Counted from the first letter of the stretch, positions 49,632 to 59,523 are shown. The stretch is DNA of 64,000 bases from an uncultured Burkholderiales bacterium (GCA_902825995.1 CADEDE010000003.1:1-64000), one strand, 5' to 3'. Numbers and translations: made by a program. The notes: generated by a model from the sequence alone, not told the origin.

Positions 49632-51890
49632 TCACTGCGTCGATTGTTCCACGGGCGCCGATACAGCGCCGGCCGCCCGCGGCACAGCCTTGACCACGCT
49701 GCCGTCGGCACCGATGTGCTGCAACCAGCCGCCCTCGGCCCATTCGCTGTAGAGCCAATCGTCGCCCACGCGCAGCAGGCCCTCGGGCGGCGCACCCAAC
49801 GGCGCGACCGGCACGCCTTTCAGGGCCGTGGCCATGTAGTCGATCCAGATCGGCAGCGCCAGGCCACCGCCGGATTCGCGCTGGCCCAGGCTGCGCGGCT
49901 CATCGAAGCCCATCCAGGCCACGGCCGCGCGGCCGGGCTGGAAACCGGCGAACCAGGCATCGACGGCGTCGTTGGTGGTGCCCGTCTTGCCATACAAATC
50001 GCTGCGGCGCAGCTCGCGCTGGGCCCCCGCAGCGGTGCCGGTGCGCGTCACGTCGGCGAGCAGGCTGGTGGTGACGAAGACGTTGCGCGCGGGAATGGCG
50101 CGCTCCTCGGCGCCCAGTGCCAGCGGCGGCGCGGCGTCGAACAAGACCCCGCCTCGTGCATCGGTGATGCGCTCGACCAGCACCGGGTCGATGCGCCAGC
50201 CGCCGTTGGCCAGCGCGGCATAGGCCTGCGCCATCTGCATCGGCGTGACGCTGCCGCTGCCCAGCGCGAGGGTCAAATTGTCGGGCTGGCGCGCCGCATC
50301 CAGGCCCACACGCGAAGCCCAATCGCGCACCGCGGGCGTCCCGATCTGCTGCAACAGGCGCACGCTGACCAGGTTCTTCGATTTCGCCAGCGCCTCGCGC
50401 AGGGTCAGCGGCCCGTCGAAACGGCCGTCGCTGTTCTGCGGCGACCAGCCGTTGGCGCCCGTGAACGGCGCATCGTCAATCACGGTCGCCGGCATCACCC
50501 CGTATTCGAGCGCCGCCGAATACAGCAGCGGCTTGAAGGCCGAGCCCGGCTGACGCCAGGCCTGCGTGACATGGTTGAAGGGCTGTCGGGTGAAGTCAAA
50601 GCCACCGACCAGCGCGCGAACGCGGCCACTGGCCGGATCGAGCGCGACGAAGGCCGCCTGTACCTCGGGCCACTGCGAGATCGACCAGGCGCTGTCCGTG
50701 CGGATCACGCGCACCACCGCGCCGCGCTTCAAGGCCAGGGGCGCGCGCGCCTTCGCGGCCAAGGCCGGCAGGGCCCAGCGCAGGCCCTCGCCGGCGAGGG
50801 CGATGCGCTCGCCGCTGGCCAGTTGCACACGCACTTCGCGCGGCGATGCAGCGAGCACGATGGCCACGCGCAGTTGTTCGTCGTCACGGTGGTCCTTCAG
50901 CGCCTGCGCGGCGGCGCGTTCGAGCGCGGCGCCGTCGCCCTCCGGCAGTCGCTCCTGGCCTTCGGGGCCACGCCAGGCGCCCTTGCGCTCGTGCACCAGC
51001 ACGCCGCGGCGCAGCGCCGTAAACGCGGCTTGCTGCTCGGCCGCGCGCAGCGAAGTCATGACGCGGATACCGCTCGAGTAGGCCTCGGTACCGAAGCGTT
51101 CGACGACCACCCGCCGCGCCATCTCGGCCACGAACTCGGCATGCAGCGGCACCTGGCCGGGCGCGCGGATCGCCAACTTTTCGCTGCGCGCTGCGGCATG
51201 TTGGGTTTCGTCGATGACCCCGGTGGCGCGCATGCGTTCGAGCACGATGCGCTGGCGCTGCGTGGCGCGCGCCAGGTTGGCGATCGGGTTGGCGTAATGC
51301 GGGTTCTGCGGCAGGCCGGCGAGCATCGCCGTTTCGGCGATCGACAGCTGGGCCAGGGGCTTGCCGAAATAGACCTGCGATGCCGAGGCAAAGCCATAGG
51401 CCCGCTGGCCGAGAAAAATCTCGTTCAGGTACAGCTCGAGGATGCGGTCCTTGGACAACCGCTTCTCGATCTCGAGCGCGATGCGGATTTCCTGCAGCTT
51501 GCGCTCCGCCGTGAAGCGCTGGGTCAGGAAAAAAGTGCGCGCCACCTGCTGCGTGATCGTCGAGGCGCCCTGGCGCCGCCCGCCGGTGAGCATCGCCAAT
51601 GCCGCCCGCGCCATGCCTTTCGGATCGATGCCGCTGTGCTCGCGAAAGCGCGCGTCTTCAACCGCGATCACCGCATCCTGCAGCAGCTTTGGCAGCTGCG
51701 CGATCGGCATGAACTGGCGCCGCTCGGCACCGAACTGGGCAATCTCGACGCCGTCGGCGGTAAAGACCTGCAGCGGCTGCCTGGGTTGGTAATTCAGCAC
51801 GCGGTCCAGCGGCGGCAGATCCCAGGCGGCGCGGCTGGGCAGCGCAACGAGCACAGCGCAAAGCACGATCGCGAGCACAGGCAGCTTCAT
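49632..51890 (-). CDS. mrcA: Bifunctional penicillin-binding protein 1A
   Basis: The 752-residue class A protein has an N-terminal membrane anchor, the GT51 glycosyltransferase domain (VIAVEDARFREHSGID with its catalytic glutamate, GASTITQQVARTFFLT, RKLQEIRIALEIEKRLSK), an OB-like insert as in proteobacterial PBP1A, and the transpeptidase domain with QPGSAFKPLLYSAAL, KSKN and YGKTGTTNDAVDAWF. It elongates and cross-links peptidoglycan outside the septum. The end carries a proline/alanine tail of no known role. It is divergent from recG. Confidence 0.94.
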   Translation of the reverse strand: MKLPVLAIVLCAVLVALPSRAAWDLPPLDRVLNYQPRQPLQVFTADGVEIAQFGAERRQFMPIAQLPKLLQDAVIAVEDARFREHSGIDPKGMARAALAMLTGGRRQGASTITQQVARTFFLTQRFTAERKLQEIRIALEIEKRLSKDRILELYLNEIFLGQRAYGFASASQVYFGKPLAQLSIAETAMLAGLPQNPHYANPIANLARATQRQRIVLERMRATGVIDETQHAAARSEKLAIRAPGQVPLHAEFVAEMARRVVVERFGTEAYSSGIRVMTSLRAAEQQAAFTALRRGVLVHERKGAWRGPEGQERLPEGDGAALERAAAQALKDHRDDEQLRVAIVLAASPREVRVQLASGERIALAGEGLRWALPALAAKARAPLALKRGAVVRVIRTDSAWSISQWPEVQAAFVALDPASGRVRALVGGFDFTRQPFNHVTQAWRQPGSAFKPLLYSAALEYGVMPATVIDDAPFTGANGWSPQNSDGRFDGPLTLREALAKSKNLVSVRLLQQIGTPAVRDWASRVGLDAARQPDNLTLALGSGSVTPMQMAQAYAALANGGWRIDPVLVERITDARGGVLFDAAPPLALGAEERAIPARNVFVTTSLLADVTRTGTAAGAQRELRRSDLYGKTGTTNDAVDAWFAGFQPGRAAVAWMGFDEPRSLGQRESGGGLALPIWIDYMATALKGVPVAPLGAPPEGLLRVGDDWLYSEWAEGGWLQHIGADGSVVKAVPRAAGAVSAPVEQSTQ

Positions 51891-52049
51891 TGGCCGTGAT
51901 TATCGAGACCTCGGCGGCGCCGCTTCAATCGGCTTGCTTGCGCAGACGGTCGAGATCGGTGTGTTGCAGGCGCTGGCGACTTCAGCGTCTGGGCCGTCTG
52001 TGAAGCGCCACGCCAGTTCGACTGAACGCCAGGCGGGACGCATCGGCGG

Positions 52050-54101
52050 ATGACAATCGCCGCCATGCCCGAGGCCCCGCGCGCGATCTCGGCCCCACAG
52101 CGGGCGATGGCCAAGCTCGGCCTGCTGCGCGACATCGACCTCGCGCTGCACCTGCCGCTGCGCTATGAAGATGAGACGCGCATCGATCGCCTGGCGGCTG
52201 CACACGAAGGCGACACGCAGCAGGTCGAGGCCACGGTCGCCGAATGCCACGTCGAGTTCCGGCCGCGGCGCCAGCTCGTGGCGCACCTGGTCGATGACGA
52301 GGGCGAGCCGCTGGTGCTGCGTTTCCTGAACTTCTATCCCTCGCAGCAGAAGGCGCTCGCCGCCGGTGCGCGCCTGCGCGTGCGCGGTGAATTGCGTGGC
52401 GGTTTTCTCGGCCGCGAAATGGTGCATCCCGTCGTCAAGCCGGCGAGCACGGCGCTGCCCAGCGCGCTGACGCCCGTGTATCCGACCAGCGCGCAATTGC
52501 CACAGGCCTATTTGCGCAAGGCAGTGGCGTCGGCGCTGGCGCGTGCGCCGCTGCATGAGGTGCTGCCGGCCGAGGTGTTGCCGGCGGGCCTGCCGAGCCT
52601 GCAAGTGGCGTTGCACCTGTTGCACCAACCGGCGCCGGGTGCAGCGCTGGCCAGCCTGGAAGACCGCAGCCACCCGGCCTGGCAGCGGCTGAAATTCGAG
52701 GAGCTGCTGGCGCAGCAGCTATCGCAACTGACGGCCCAGCGCGAGCGCGCGCTGCTGCGCGCACCGGCGCTGAGCGCCGCGCGCGGCGGACTGCACGAAC
52801 GCCTGCTCGCCGCCCTGCCCTTCACGCTCACCGCCGCGCAGCGCCGCGTGGGCGAAGAAGTCGCCGCCGACCTGACCCGCGGCCAGCCGATGCACCGGCT
52901 CTTGCAAGGCGATGTCGGCTCGGGCAAGACGGTAGTGGCGGCCCTTGCCGCCGCGGTGGCGATCGACAGCGGCTGGCAATGTGCGCTGATGGCACCGACC
53001 GAGATCCTCGCCGAGCAGCATTTTCGCAAGCTGGTGGACTGGCTCGAGCCGCTGGGCGTGACCGTCGCCTGGCTCACCGGCAGCCGCAAGGGCAAAGGCC
53101 GCAAGCAAATGCTCGAAGCGGTGGCCTCGGGGGCGGCCGGCCTGGTGGTCGGCACGCATGCCGTGATCCAGCACGACGTGGCCTTCGCCAAGCTCGGCCT
53201 GGCGATCGTCGATGAGCAGCACCGCTTCGGCGTCGCGCAGCGCCTCGCGCTCCGGGACAAGCTCGACCAGCAAGCGCTGGAGCCGCACCTGCTGATGATG
53301 AGCGCCACGCCGATCCCGCGCACGCTGGCGATGAGCTACTTTGCCGACCTCGCGGTGAGCACCATCGACGAGCTGCCGCCCGGCCGCACGCCGGTCGTGA
53401 CCAAGCTCTTCGCCGATGGCCGCCGCGACGACGTGATCGCACGCATCCACGACGAGGTCGCGCAGGGCAAGCAGGTCTATTGGGTCTGCCCGCTGATCGA
53501 GGAATCGGAAGCGCTCGATCTGCACAACGCCACCGAAACCCACGCCCAGCTTTGCGCCGCGCTGCCCGGCGCGATGGTCGGCCTGCTGCATGGCCGCATG
53601 CCTGGCGCCGAGAAAGCCGCCGCGATGGCCCTGTTTGCCGGCGGTCGGATGCAGGTGCTGGTGGCCACGACGGTGATCGAGGTCGGCGTCGATGTGCCCA
53701 ACGCCAGCCTGATGGTGATCGAACATGCCGAGCGCTTCGGCCTGTCGCAATTGCACCAGTTGCGCGGCCGCGTCGGCCGCGGCGCGGTGGCCAGTGTCTG
53801 CGTGCTGCTCTATACCGCGCCGCTGTCGCCGACCGCCAAGCAGCGCCTGCGCGCGATGGCCGAAAGCAGCGACGGCTTCGAGATCGCCCGCCGCGATCTC
53901 GAGATCCGCGGTCCCGGCGAATTCATGGGCGCGCGCCAGAGCGGCGCGGCGCTGCTGCGCTTTTCCGACCTCGGCGCCGACAGCGCGCTGCTCGACCACG
54001 CCCGCCGCGTCGCACCGCGCCTGCTGGCCGAACGCCCGGCCGCAGCGGCGGCCCAGGTGCAGCGCTGGCTGGCCTCGCGGGTCGATTACCTGAAAGCCTG
54101 A
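52050..54101 (+). CDS. recG: ATP-dependent DNA helicase RecG
   Basis: The 683-residue helicase has the N-terminal wedge/OB domain, Walker A LLQGDVGSGKTVVAA, the DEQH box in LAIVDEQHRFGVAQR, SATPIPRTLAMSY, and C-terminal motifs TTVIEVGVDVPNASLM and QLHQLRGRVGRG. It reverses stalled forks and processes R-loops. The next gene is oxyR, a usual neighbour in betaproteobacteria. Confidence 0.97.
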   Translation: MTIAAMPEAPRAISAPQRAMAKLGLLRDIDLALHLPLRYEDETRIDRLAAAHEGDTQQVEATVAECHVEFRPRRQLVAHLVDDEGEPLVLRFLNFYPSQQKALAAGARLRVRGELRGGFLGREMVHPVVKPASTALPSALTPVYPTSAQLPQAYLRKAVASALARAPLHEVLPAEVLPAGLPSLQVALHLLHQPAPGAALASLEDRSHPAWQRLKFEELLAQQLSQLTAQRERALLRAPALSAARGGLHERLLAALPFTLTAAQRRVGEEVAADLTRGQPMHRLLQGDVGSGKTVVAALAAAVAIDSGWQCALMAPTEILAEQHFRKLVDWLEPLGVTVAWLTGSRKGKGRKQMLEAVASGAAGLVVGTHAVIQHDVAFAKLGLAIVDEQHRFGVAQRLALRDKLDQQALEPHLLMMSATPIPRTLAMSYFADLAVSTIDELPPGRTPVVTKLFADGRRDDVIARIHDEVAQGKQVYWVCPLIEESEALDLHNATETHAQLCAALPGAMVGLLHGRMPGAEKAAAMALFAGGRMQVLVATTVIEVGVDVPNASLMVIEHAERFGLSQLHQLRGRVGRGAVASVCVLLYTAPLSPTAKQRLRAMAESSDGFEIARRDLEIRGPGEFMGARQSGAALLRFSDLGADSALLDHARRVAPRLLAERPAAAAAQVQRWLASRVDYLKA

Positions 54102-54200
54102 AAAGGGGCTTCAGCCGCTGCTGTGGATCTGGCTTTTCGCGCCGTCGGAGCCCGCTCCCGCACGCACCCCCTGCGCTATTCTCTGCGTCGAGGCTCTTGC

Positions 54201-55124
54201 ATGACCCTGACCGAGTTGCGCTACATCGTCGCCGTCGCCCGCGAAAAGCATTTCGGGCGCGCGGCGGAAGCCTGCTTCGTGTCGCAGCCGACGCTCAGCG
54301 TGGCGATCAAAAAGCTCGAACAGGAGCTCGATCTCAAGCTCTTCGAGCGCGGCACCAACGAAGTCAGCGTGACCCACCTGGGCGAAGCCATCGTGCGCCA
54401 GGCGCAGATCGTGATCGAGCAGGCCGCCGCGATCAAGGATCTGGCCAAGCGCGGCAAGGATCCGCTGGCCGGGGCGCTGAAGCTGGGCATCATCTACACC
54501 ATCGGTCCCTACCTGCTGCCCGAGCTGGTGCGGCACGCCATCGAGATGAGCCCGCAGATGCCGCTGATGCTGCAGGAGAACTTCACCGTCAAGCTGCTCG
54601 AGATGCTGCGCACCGGCGATCTCGACTGCGCCATCATGGCCGAGCCCTTCCCCGACAGCGGCCTGGCCGTTGCGCCGCTGTACGACGAGCCCTTCATGAT
54701 CGCCGTGCCGAAGGCGCACCCGCTGGCCAGGCGCAAGACGGTCAGCGCCGAAGAGCTGAAACAGCAGACGATATTGCTGCTCGGCATCGGGCATTGCTTT
54801 CGGGACCATGTGCTCGAGGTCTGCCCTGAATTCGCGCGCTTCTCGAACGATGCCGAAGGCATCCGCAAGAGCTTCGAGGGCAGTTCGCTGGAGACCATCA
54901 AACACATGGTCGCAGCGGGCATGGGTTCGACGGTGGTACCGCAACTCAGCGTGCCCGAAGCGCCGCAGCCGCACGTGGCCTACCTGAAATTCAGCTCTCC
55001 CGTGCCGACGCGGCGCGTGGTGCTGGCCTGGCGCCGCAGCTTCACGCGCTACGAAGCGATCGCCGCGCTGCGCAATGCGGTGTATGCCTGCGAACTGCGC
55101 GGTGTGCAGCGCCTGCGCGAGTGA
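54201..55124 (+). CDS. oxyR: Hydrogen peroxide sensor-regulator OxyR
   Basis: The 307-residue LysR-type regulator starts MTLTELRYIVAVAREKHFGRAAEACFVSQPT. The redox cysteines fall at C199 (GIGHCFRDH) and C208 (EVCPEFAR), the same numbers as in E. coli OxyR, so a peroxide-driven disulfide switch is expected. The ATG at 54201 was taken because the longer frame lacks family similarity. It lies directly upstream of, and reads towards, the catalase gene, its likely target. Confidence 0.96.
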   Translation: MTLTELRYIVAVAREKHFGRAAEACFVSQPTLSVAIKKLEQELDLKLFERGTNEVSVTHLGEAIVRQAQIVIEQAAAIKDLAKRGKDPLAGALKLGIIYTIGPYLLPELVRHAIEMSPQMPLMLQENFTVKLLEMLRTGDLDCAIMAEPFPDSGLAVAPLYDEPFMIAVPKAHPLARRKTVSAEELKQQTILLLGIGHCFRDHVLEVCPEFARFSNDAEGIRKSFEGSSLETIKHMVAAGMGSTVVPQLSVPEAPQPHVAYLKFSSPVPTRRVVLAWRRSFTRYEAIAALRNAVYACELRGVQRLRE

Positions 55125-55160
55125 ACGCAGCGCCGCCGGGATGAGCGCGGCCGCGGCCGC

Positions 55161-55212
55161 CTATCAATGCGATAGTTCTATTAAATTTTGTTAACCGATA
55201 GAACCAATCTAA
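55161..55212. promoter_or_regulatory. OxyR-site candidate upstream of katA
   Basis: An AT-rich patch contains CTAT (55161), ATAG (55172), CTAT (55178), ATAG (55198) and CTAA (55209). CTAT-N7-ATAG and ATAG-N7-CTAA match the spacing of OxyR tetranucleotides, but the full four-box array is not in register. It lies 36 bases before katA. Confidence 0.45.
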
Positions 55213-55247
55213 TCTTCGTTCACCCTTTCCCCACCCAGGAGTGAACG

Positions 55248-56723
55248 ATGAGCCCGAACCGATCGACCTGCCCGGTGATGACCACCACCGCCGGCGCCCC
55301 TGTCGCGGACAACCAGAACTCGATCAGCGCCGGCCCGCGTGGCCCGCTACTGCTGCAGGATTGGCAGTTGATCGAAAAGCTCGCCCACCAGAACCGCGAG
55401 CGCATTCCCGAGCGCGTGGTCCATGCCAAGGGTTGGGGTGCGTTCGGCACCTTCACCGTCACCAAGGACATCACCCAGTACACCCGCGCCAAGATATTCG
55501 GCAGTGTCGGCAAGACGACCGAGATGCTGGCGCGCTTCTCAACCGTAGCCGGCGAGCAGGGCGCGGCCGACGCGGAGCGCGACGTGCGCGGCTTCTCGCT
55601 GAAGTTCTACACCGAGGAAGGCAACTGGGACCTGGTGGGCAACAACACGCCGGTGTTCTTCATCCGCGACCCGCTGAAGTTCCCCGACTTCATCCACACC
55701 CAGAAGCGCCACCCGCAGACCAACCTGCGCAGCAACACCGCGGCCTGGGACTTCTGGAGCCTGAGCCCCGAGAGCCTGCACCAGGTGACCACGCTGATGA
55801 GCGACCGCGGCATTCCCGTGAGCCCGCGCTTCATGAACGGCTACGGCAGCCACACCTACAGCTTCTGGAACCAAGCCGGCGAGCGCTGGTGGGTCAAGTT
55901 CCATTTCAAGACCCAGCAGGGCCACAAGACGCTGACCAATGCCGAGGCCGAGTCGGTGATCGGCAAGACGCGCGAGAGCTACCAGGAAGACCTCTACGGC
56001 GCCATCGCCCGGAGCGACTTCCCGAAGTGGACCGTGTACGTTCAACTCATGCCCGAGCTCGACGCCGACAAGACGCCGTACAACCCCTTCGACCTGACCA
56101 AGGTCTGGCCGCACCAGGACTATCCGCTGATCGAAGTCGGCGTGATGGAGCTGAACCGCAACCCGGCCAACTACTTCGCCGAGATCGAACAGGCCGCGTT
56201 CTCGCCCAGCAACCTGGTACCCGGCATCGGCGCCAGCCCCGACAAGATGCTGCAGGCGCGCCTCTTCAGCTACGCCGACGCGCACCGCTACCGCCTGGGC
56301 ACGCACTACGAGGCGCTGCCGGTGAACGCGCCGAAGTGCCCCGTGCATCACTATCACAAGGACGGCAGCATGAATTTCGCCGGCCCGCGCAGCGGCAACG
56401 TCGATGCCTACTACGAGCCGAACTCGTTCAGCGGCGCGGTGCAAGACCTGTCGGTGAAGGAGCCGCCGCTGCGCATCGACGGCGCGGCCGATCGCCACGA
56501 CCACCGAAAAGGCAACGACGACTACAGCCAGCCCGGCGCCTTGTTCCGCCTGCTCGGCGCCGAGCAGCAGCAGCGGCTGGGGCGCAATATCGCGGCGGCG
56601 ATGGCCGGCGTGCCGGCCTTCATCATCGACCGCCAGCTCGGGCACTTCGACCAGGCAGATCCACGCTACGGCGCCGTGGTGCGAAGCGCGCTGAAGGCAT
56701 CCGGCGTGGCGTTCAGTGCCTGA
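55248..56723 (+). CDS. katA: Monofunctional haem catalase
   Basis: The 491-residue clade 3-size catalase splits hydrogen peroxide. The distal histidine is H59 in [14 protein letters not shown], the distal asparagine lies in [13 protein letters not shown], and the proximal haem tyrosine is Y342 in [14 protein letters not shown]. It follows oxyR with an AT-rich control region between. Its 3' end overlaps the convergent HDOD gene by 58 bp. Confidence 0.96.
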   Translation: MSPNRSTCPVMTTTAGAPVADNQNSISAGPRGPLLLQDWQLIEKLAHQNRERIPERVVHAKGWGAFGTFTVTKDITQYTRAKIFGSVGKTTEMLARFSTVAGEQGAADAERDVRGFSLKFYTEEGNWDLVGNNTPVFFIRDPLKFPDFIHTQKRHPQTNLRSNTAAWDFWSLSPESLHQVTTLMSDRGIPVSPRFMNGYGSHTYSFWNQAGERWWVKFHFKTQQGHKTLTNAEAESVIGKTRESYQEDLYGAIARSDFPKWTVYVQLMPELDADKTPYNPFDLTKVWPHQDYPLIEVGVMELNRNPANYFAEIEQAAFSPSNLVPGIGASPDKMLQARLFSYADAHRYRLGTHYEALPVNAPKCPVHHYHKDGSMNFAGPRSGNVDAYYEPNSFSGAVQDLSVKEPPLRIDGAADRHDHRKGNDDYSQPGALFRLLGAEQQQRLGRNIAAAMAGVPAFIIDRQLGHFDQADPRYGAVVRSALKASGVAFSA

Positions 56724-57601
56724 ATGGCGCGCCGCTCAGGTGTATCGATTTCCTGCAGCAATTTCAGCGTCGGCTCGGTGCCCAGTTGCAGCAGGGCAGC
56801 AATATCGCTCACGTCGTCGGGCAGCGCGGCGTTGTCCCAGCCCTGCGCGGTGTGGCGCGCCAGGCGCACCGCAAGCGCCACATTCTTCACCTGCGGGCTG
56901 TCGGCCTGTTGTTCGTCGTCCAGCCGGATCAGCAGCGCCGGCAGGCGCCAGGCTTTCATCAGCGCCTGCTGTAAATCGGCCAGGGAAATGCCGAGCACGG
57001 CCTGCTGCGCGAGCGCCGAGCGCAGGGTCGCATCGGCACGCTGGCGGCGTGCAATCGTCAGCGCCAGGACCGGGGCGTGACACCACAACAGCAACTCGGC
57101 AAAGCCGTGCAGCAAGGCCGCCTCGTGGATCACCGCGGCGTCCGGGTCCATGCGATGCGCCGCGAAGCCGAGCGCGAATTGCGCCGCGCGGTGCGAGCGA
57201 TCGAGCACCGCCTGCAACCCGGCCTGCACCTCGGCGGCGCCGGTCGAGCCGTGCAGCGCCTGGCTGATCGTCGGCAGCTCGCCGAAAAGACGAAAGAAGG
57301 GCCCGATGCCGAGCAGCACCAGTGCCGCGACCACGGTCTCGATATCGGTCTCGTGGCGGCCTTTGCTGCCCACATGGGCCAGCAGTTTGAGCGTCATCAG
57401 CGGGTCGGTGGCGACGGTTTCGGCCAGCAGGCGTGCATCGACTGCGTCCTCGTTGGCCGCCATCTCGCGCACCGCCGCGGCCGTGGCGTCGAGCACGGGG
57501 ATCGGCGCCGCCCGAAAGTGCGCCAGCCACGCCGACAAATCGCGCAGCGGGCGATCGATGCGGGCCGGGACGGCGGTGGCGGTGGCGGTGGCGGGGTTCA
57601 T
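56666..57601 (-). CDS. HDOD-domain signalling protein
   Basis: The 311-residue protein has an HDOD domain, the HD-related output domain without the HD metal pair: [59 protein letters not shown] and [23 protein letters not shown] proteins act in signalling and regulation without known enzyme activity. The second codon onward reads [10 protein letters not shown], encoded by a ggtggc hexanucleotide run at 57572-57596. It ends in a TAG inside the katA reading frame on the other strand. Confidence 0.88.
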   Translation of the reverse strand: MNPATATATAVPARIDRPLRDLSAWLAHFRAAPIPVLDATAAAVREMAANEDAVDARLLAETVATDPLMTLKLLAHVGSKGRHETDIETVVAALVLLGIGPFFRLFGELPTISQALHGSTGAAEVQAGLQAVLDRSHRAAQFALGFAAHRMDPDAAVIHEAALLHGFAELLLWCHAPVLALTIARRQRADATLRSALAQQAVLGISLADLQQALMKAWRLPALLIRLDDEQQADSPQVKNVALAVRLARHTAQGWDNAALPDDVSDIAALLQLGTEPTLKLLQEIDTPERRAIQALNATPDAFSALRTTAP

Positions 57602-57842
57602 GGTCGGCGCAGGGCTTCGCTGGCAAAGCGTCCCCGCACTATCGTCCGTTGTGCGCCGGGCTTGAGCGCTGGCACGGCATTGTCGATGTCCAGCGGCTCG
57701 GCGCTGTCGCTGGCAGCCAGGCTACCGACGTACTGGCTGGCTGTAGGCGGCCGGCGAGTCGGTGGGACGACAGGCCCGGTCCGCGCAGCGGATAGAGCCC
57801 GGCCGGCGTGTACCCACGCGGCCCGGGGCGCCACGGGACTGT

Positions 57843-57854
57843 TGCATCAATGCA
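57843..57854. promoter_or_regulatory. Short palindrome upstream of a toxin-antitoxin pair
   Basis: TGCATCAATGCA is a 5-bp inverted repeat around two bases, 33 bases before the toxin start, in an AT-rich patch with tatggtacatatgct. It could be an autoregulation site. The 240 bases before it (57602-57842) show no gene that I can support. Confidence 0.4.
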
Positions 57855-57886
57855 CCTTTTATGGTACATATGCTGATGAGTAAGAG

Positions 57887-58240
57887 ATGGCAAAGCACAC
57901 ACCACAGAAGACGCCGCTGGTGTTCTATCGCAGCGGCAGCGGCAAGGAACCGGTCCGCGAATGGATCAAGGGCCTGGACGCGGCGGACCGCCAGGCGGTC
58001 GGTCAGGATTTGATGCGGGCGCAGTGGCGCCGGCCCGTGGGCATGCCGCTGTGCCGGGCCATGGGGCAGGGGCTGTGGGAGATACGGACAGAGTTGCCGA
58101 GCAACCGCATCGCGCGCGTGCTGCTCTGCCTGGATGAGGACGTGCTGGTGGCGCTGCATGCCTTCATCAAGAAGACCCAGAAGACGCCCGACGACGAACT
58201 GGCATTGGCGCGCAAGCGCCAGAAGGAGCTGCAATCATGA
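57887..58240 (+). CDS. RelE/HigB-like toxin (phage Gp49-type)
   Basis: The 117-residue basic protein shows PLVFYRSGSGKEPVREWIKGL at the N-terminus, then MPLCRAMGQGLWEIRTELPSNRIARVLLC and LVALHAFIKKTQKTPDDELALARKRQKEL. These are the features of the DUF891/Gp49 branch of RelE-type toxins, which act on mRNA at the ribosome. The toxin-first order and the 4-bp overlap with an XRE antitoxin are characteristic of HigBA-like pairs. Confidence 0.88.
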   Translation: MAKHTPQKTPLVFYRSGSGKEPVREWIKGLDAADRQAVGQDLMRAQWRRPVGMPLCRAMGQGLWEIRTELPSNRIARVLLCLDEDVLVALHAFIKKTQKTPDDELALARKRQKELQS

Positions 58241-58515
58241 GCAAGAAGCATCACGGCACCAGCCTCGACAGCTTCCTCAAGGAGGAGGGCACCTTCGAGG
58301 AAAGCCAGGCGCTGGCGATCAAGGAGGTCGTGGTCTGGCAACTGACCGAAGCGATGGAGAAGCAATCGCTGAGCAAATCGCGCCTGGCCACCCTGCTGAA
58401 GACCAGCCGGTCGCAGGTAGACCGGCTACTCGACCCGACCCGCGACGTGACACTCTCGACCCTGCAACGTGCAGCAGCCCTGGTCGGCCGCAAGGTCCAG
58501 ATCGAGCTGGTGTGA
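58237..58515 (+). CDS. XRE-family antitoxin
   Basis: The 92-residue protein has a helix-turn-helix (LTEAMEKQSLSKSRLATLLKTSRSQVDRLLDPTRDVTLSTLQRAAALVG) and an N-terminal segment that would cover the toxin. It overlaps the toxin gene by 4 bp, so the two are translated together. It should both neutralise the toxin and repress the pair. Confidence 0.88.
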   Translation: MSKKHHGTSLDSFLKEEGTFEESQALAIKEVVVWQLTEAMEKQSLSKSRLATLLKTSRSQVDRLLDPTRDVTLSTLQRAAALVGRKVQIELV

Positions 58516-58601
58516 CGCCCATGTATCGACGCGCGGGACGAGCCGGAGCGCAAGCGAACCGCAGAGTCGCGTGACCGACCGCGTCAATCGGGAAGCGCGG
58601 T

Positions 58602-58665
58602 GTCAGCGACCGGCATATTCAGGCCACTTCGGAGTCGGCGTAATCAGGCCACCTGGGGTCGGGCG
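58602..58665. mobile_element. Orphan IS21-like terminal sequence
   Basis: The stretch starts tgtcagcgaccgg and carries two copies of TCAGGCCAC (58620-58628 and 58645-58653) 25 bp apart. IS21-family elements end in TG and have multiple terminal repeats of the TCAGGCCA kind near each end. No istA or istB frame is nearby, so this is a solo end or deletion scar between two toxin-antitoxin modules. The identification is from memory of such ends and needs a search. The rest of 58516-58817 holds no gene. Confidence 0.5.
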
Positions 58666-58783
58666 GCGACGACCAGAGTGTCCCGGCAGGCAGCTGGCTT
58701 GCACATGGCAGGACTGTCGCCAACCAAGGCGCTGCGCCCTGCCTTCCCGAGCGGAGGGTGCGCAGTCGCTGCTCGCCATCGAC

Positions 58784-58805
58784 TACAATTCTCCCAAAAT
58801 GGGAG
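58784..58805 (+). promoter_or_regulatory. Minus-10 box and operator palindrome of higBA
   Basis: TACAAT (58784-58789) is followed at once by the perfect palindrome ctcccaaaatgggag (58791-58805), 12 bases before the toxin start. A repressor there would block transcription initiation, as HigA does in other systems. Confidence 0.6.
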
Positions 58806-58817
58806 CAGCAGGCGGGA

Positions 58818-59126
58818 ATGTGGATCATCGCCAAGGGCACGCTGAAACGGTTCTGGCAGCAGCCCGGATGTGCCGATGCGCGCGGGCCGCTTGAGAGCTG
58901 GCATGAAGAAGCGATCAAGGCCATCTGGAAGTCACCCCAGGATGTAAAGGGCCAGTACGCCAGCGCCAGCATCTGCGGCAACAACCGAGTGGTGTTCAAC
59001 GTCGGCGGCAACAAGTACCGCTTGGTTGTCGAAATGCAGTACCGCGCCGGCATCGTCTGGGTGAAGTTCATAGGCACCCATGAGCAGTACGACAGGATCA
59101 ACGTGGAGAGCGTCAATGACTATTAA
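58818..59126 (+). CDS. higB: HigB-family mRNA interferase toxin
   Basis: The 102-residue protein starts MWIIAKGTLKRFWQQPG and has the HigB core VKGQYASASICGNNRVVFNVGGNKYRLVVEM and the ending FIGTHEQYDRINVESV, as in E. coli HigB, a ribosome-dependent mRNA endonuclease. The start at 58818 follows ggcggga and lies after the promoter palindrome. The antitoxin gene begins 11 bases before its stop. Confidence 0.92.
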   Translation: MWIIAKGTLKRFWQQPGCADARGPLESWHEEAIKAIWKSPQDVKGQYASASICGNNRVVFNVGGNKYRLVVEMQYRAGIVWVKFIGTHEQYDRINVESVNDY

Positions 59127-59472
59127 GCCCATTCGCACTGATGAAGACCTGCGCGCCGTGTTCCATCGTCTCGAGAGCATCTATCAAGCCGACGAAGGCA
59201 CGCCTGAGGCAGACGAGAGAGACGTACTCGTGACCTTGATCGAAGCGTACGAGAACCAGCACTACGCGTTCGGCCCGGCGGACCCGGTTGAGGCCATCAA
59301 GTTCAGGATGGAACAGCAGGGGCTTACCGCACGTGATCTGGAGCCGTACATCGGCCCGAGCGGGCGAGTCTCGGAGGTGCTCAATCGCAAGCGGCCACTG
59401 AGCCTTCGAATGGTGAAGCAACTCCACGAGGGCTTGCGTATCCCGTACGAGAGCCTGCTCGCAGGGACGTGA
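59116..59472 (+). CDS. higA: HigA-family antitoxin
   Basis: The 118-residue protein has the HigA layout: N-terminal dimer/toxin-binding part (MTIKPIRTDEDLRAVFHRLESIYQADEGTPEADERDVL) and a C-terminal helix-turn-helix (AIKFRMEQQGLTARDLEPYIGPSGRVSEVLNRKRPLSLRMVKQLHEGL). The codons overlap the toxin gene by 11 bp. It probably binds the ctcccaaaatgggag palindrome. Confidence 0.92.
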   Translation: MTIKPIRTDEDLRAVFHRLESIYQADEGTPEADERDVLVTLIEAYENQHYAFGPADPVEAIKFRMEQQGLTARDLEPYIGPSGRVSEVLNRKRPLSLRMVKQLHEGLRIPYESLLAGT

Positions 59473-59523
59473 CGCTGAAGGCATTGACCGGCGAAGAGCG
59501 GGCCTCGCGACTGTGACGAAAAC

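Noticed and set aside
57572..57596. ggtggc hexanucleotide run at the HDOD start as a phase-variation tract
   Set aside because: A six-base unit would not shift the frame on slippage, so on/off switching is not expected.
57598..57834. 78-codon minus-strand frame upstream of the HDOD gene
   Set aside because: No family similarity, no ribosome site, and it lies in a promoter gap between two gene sets.
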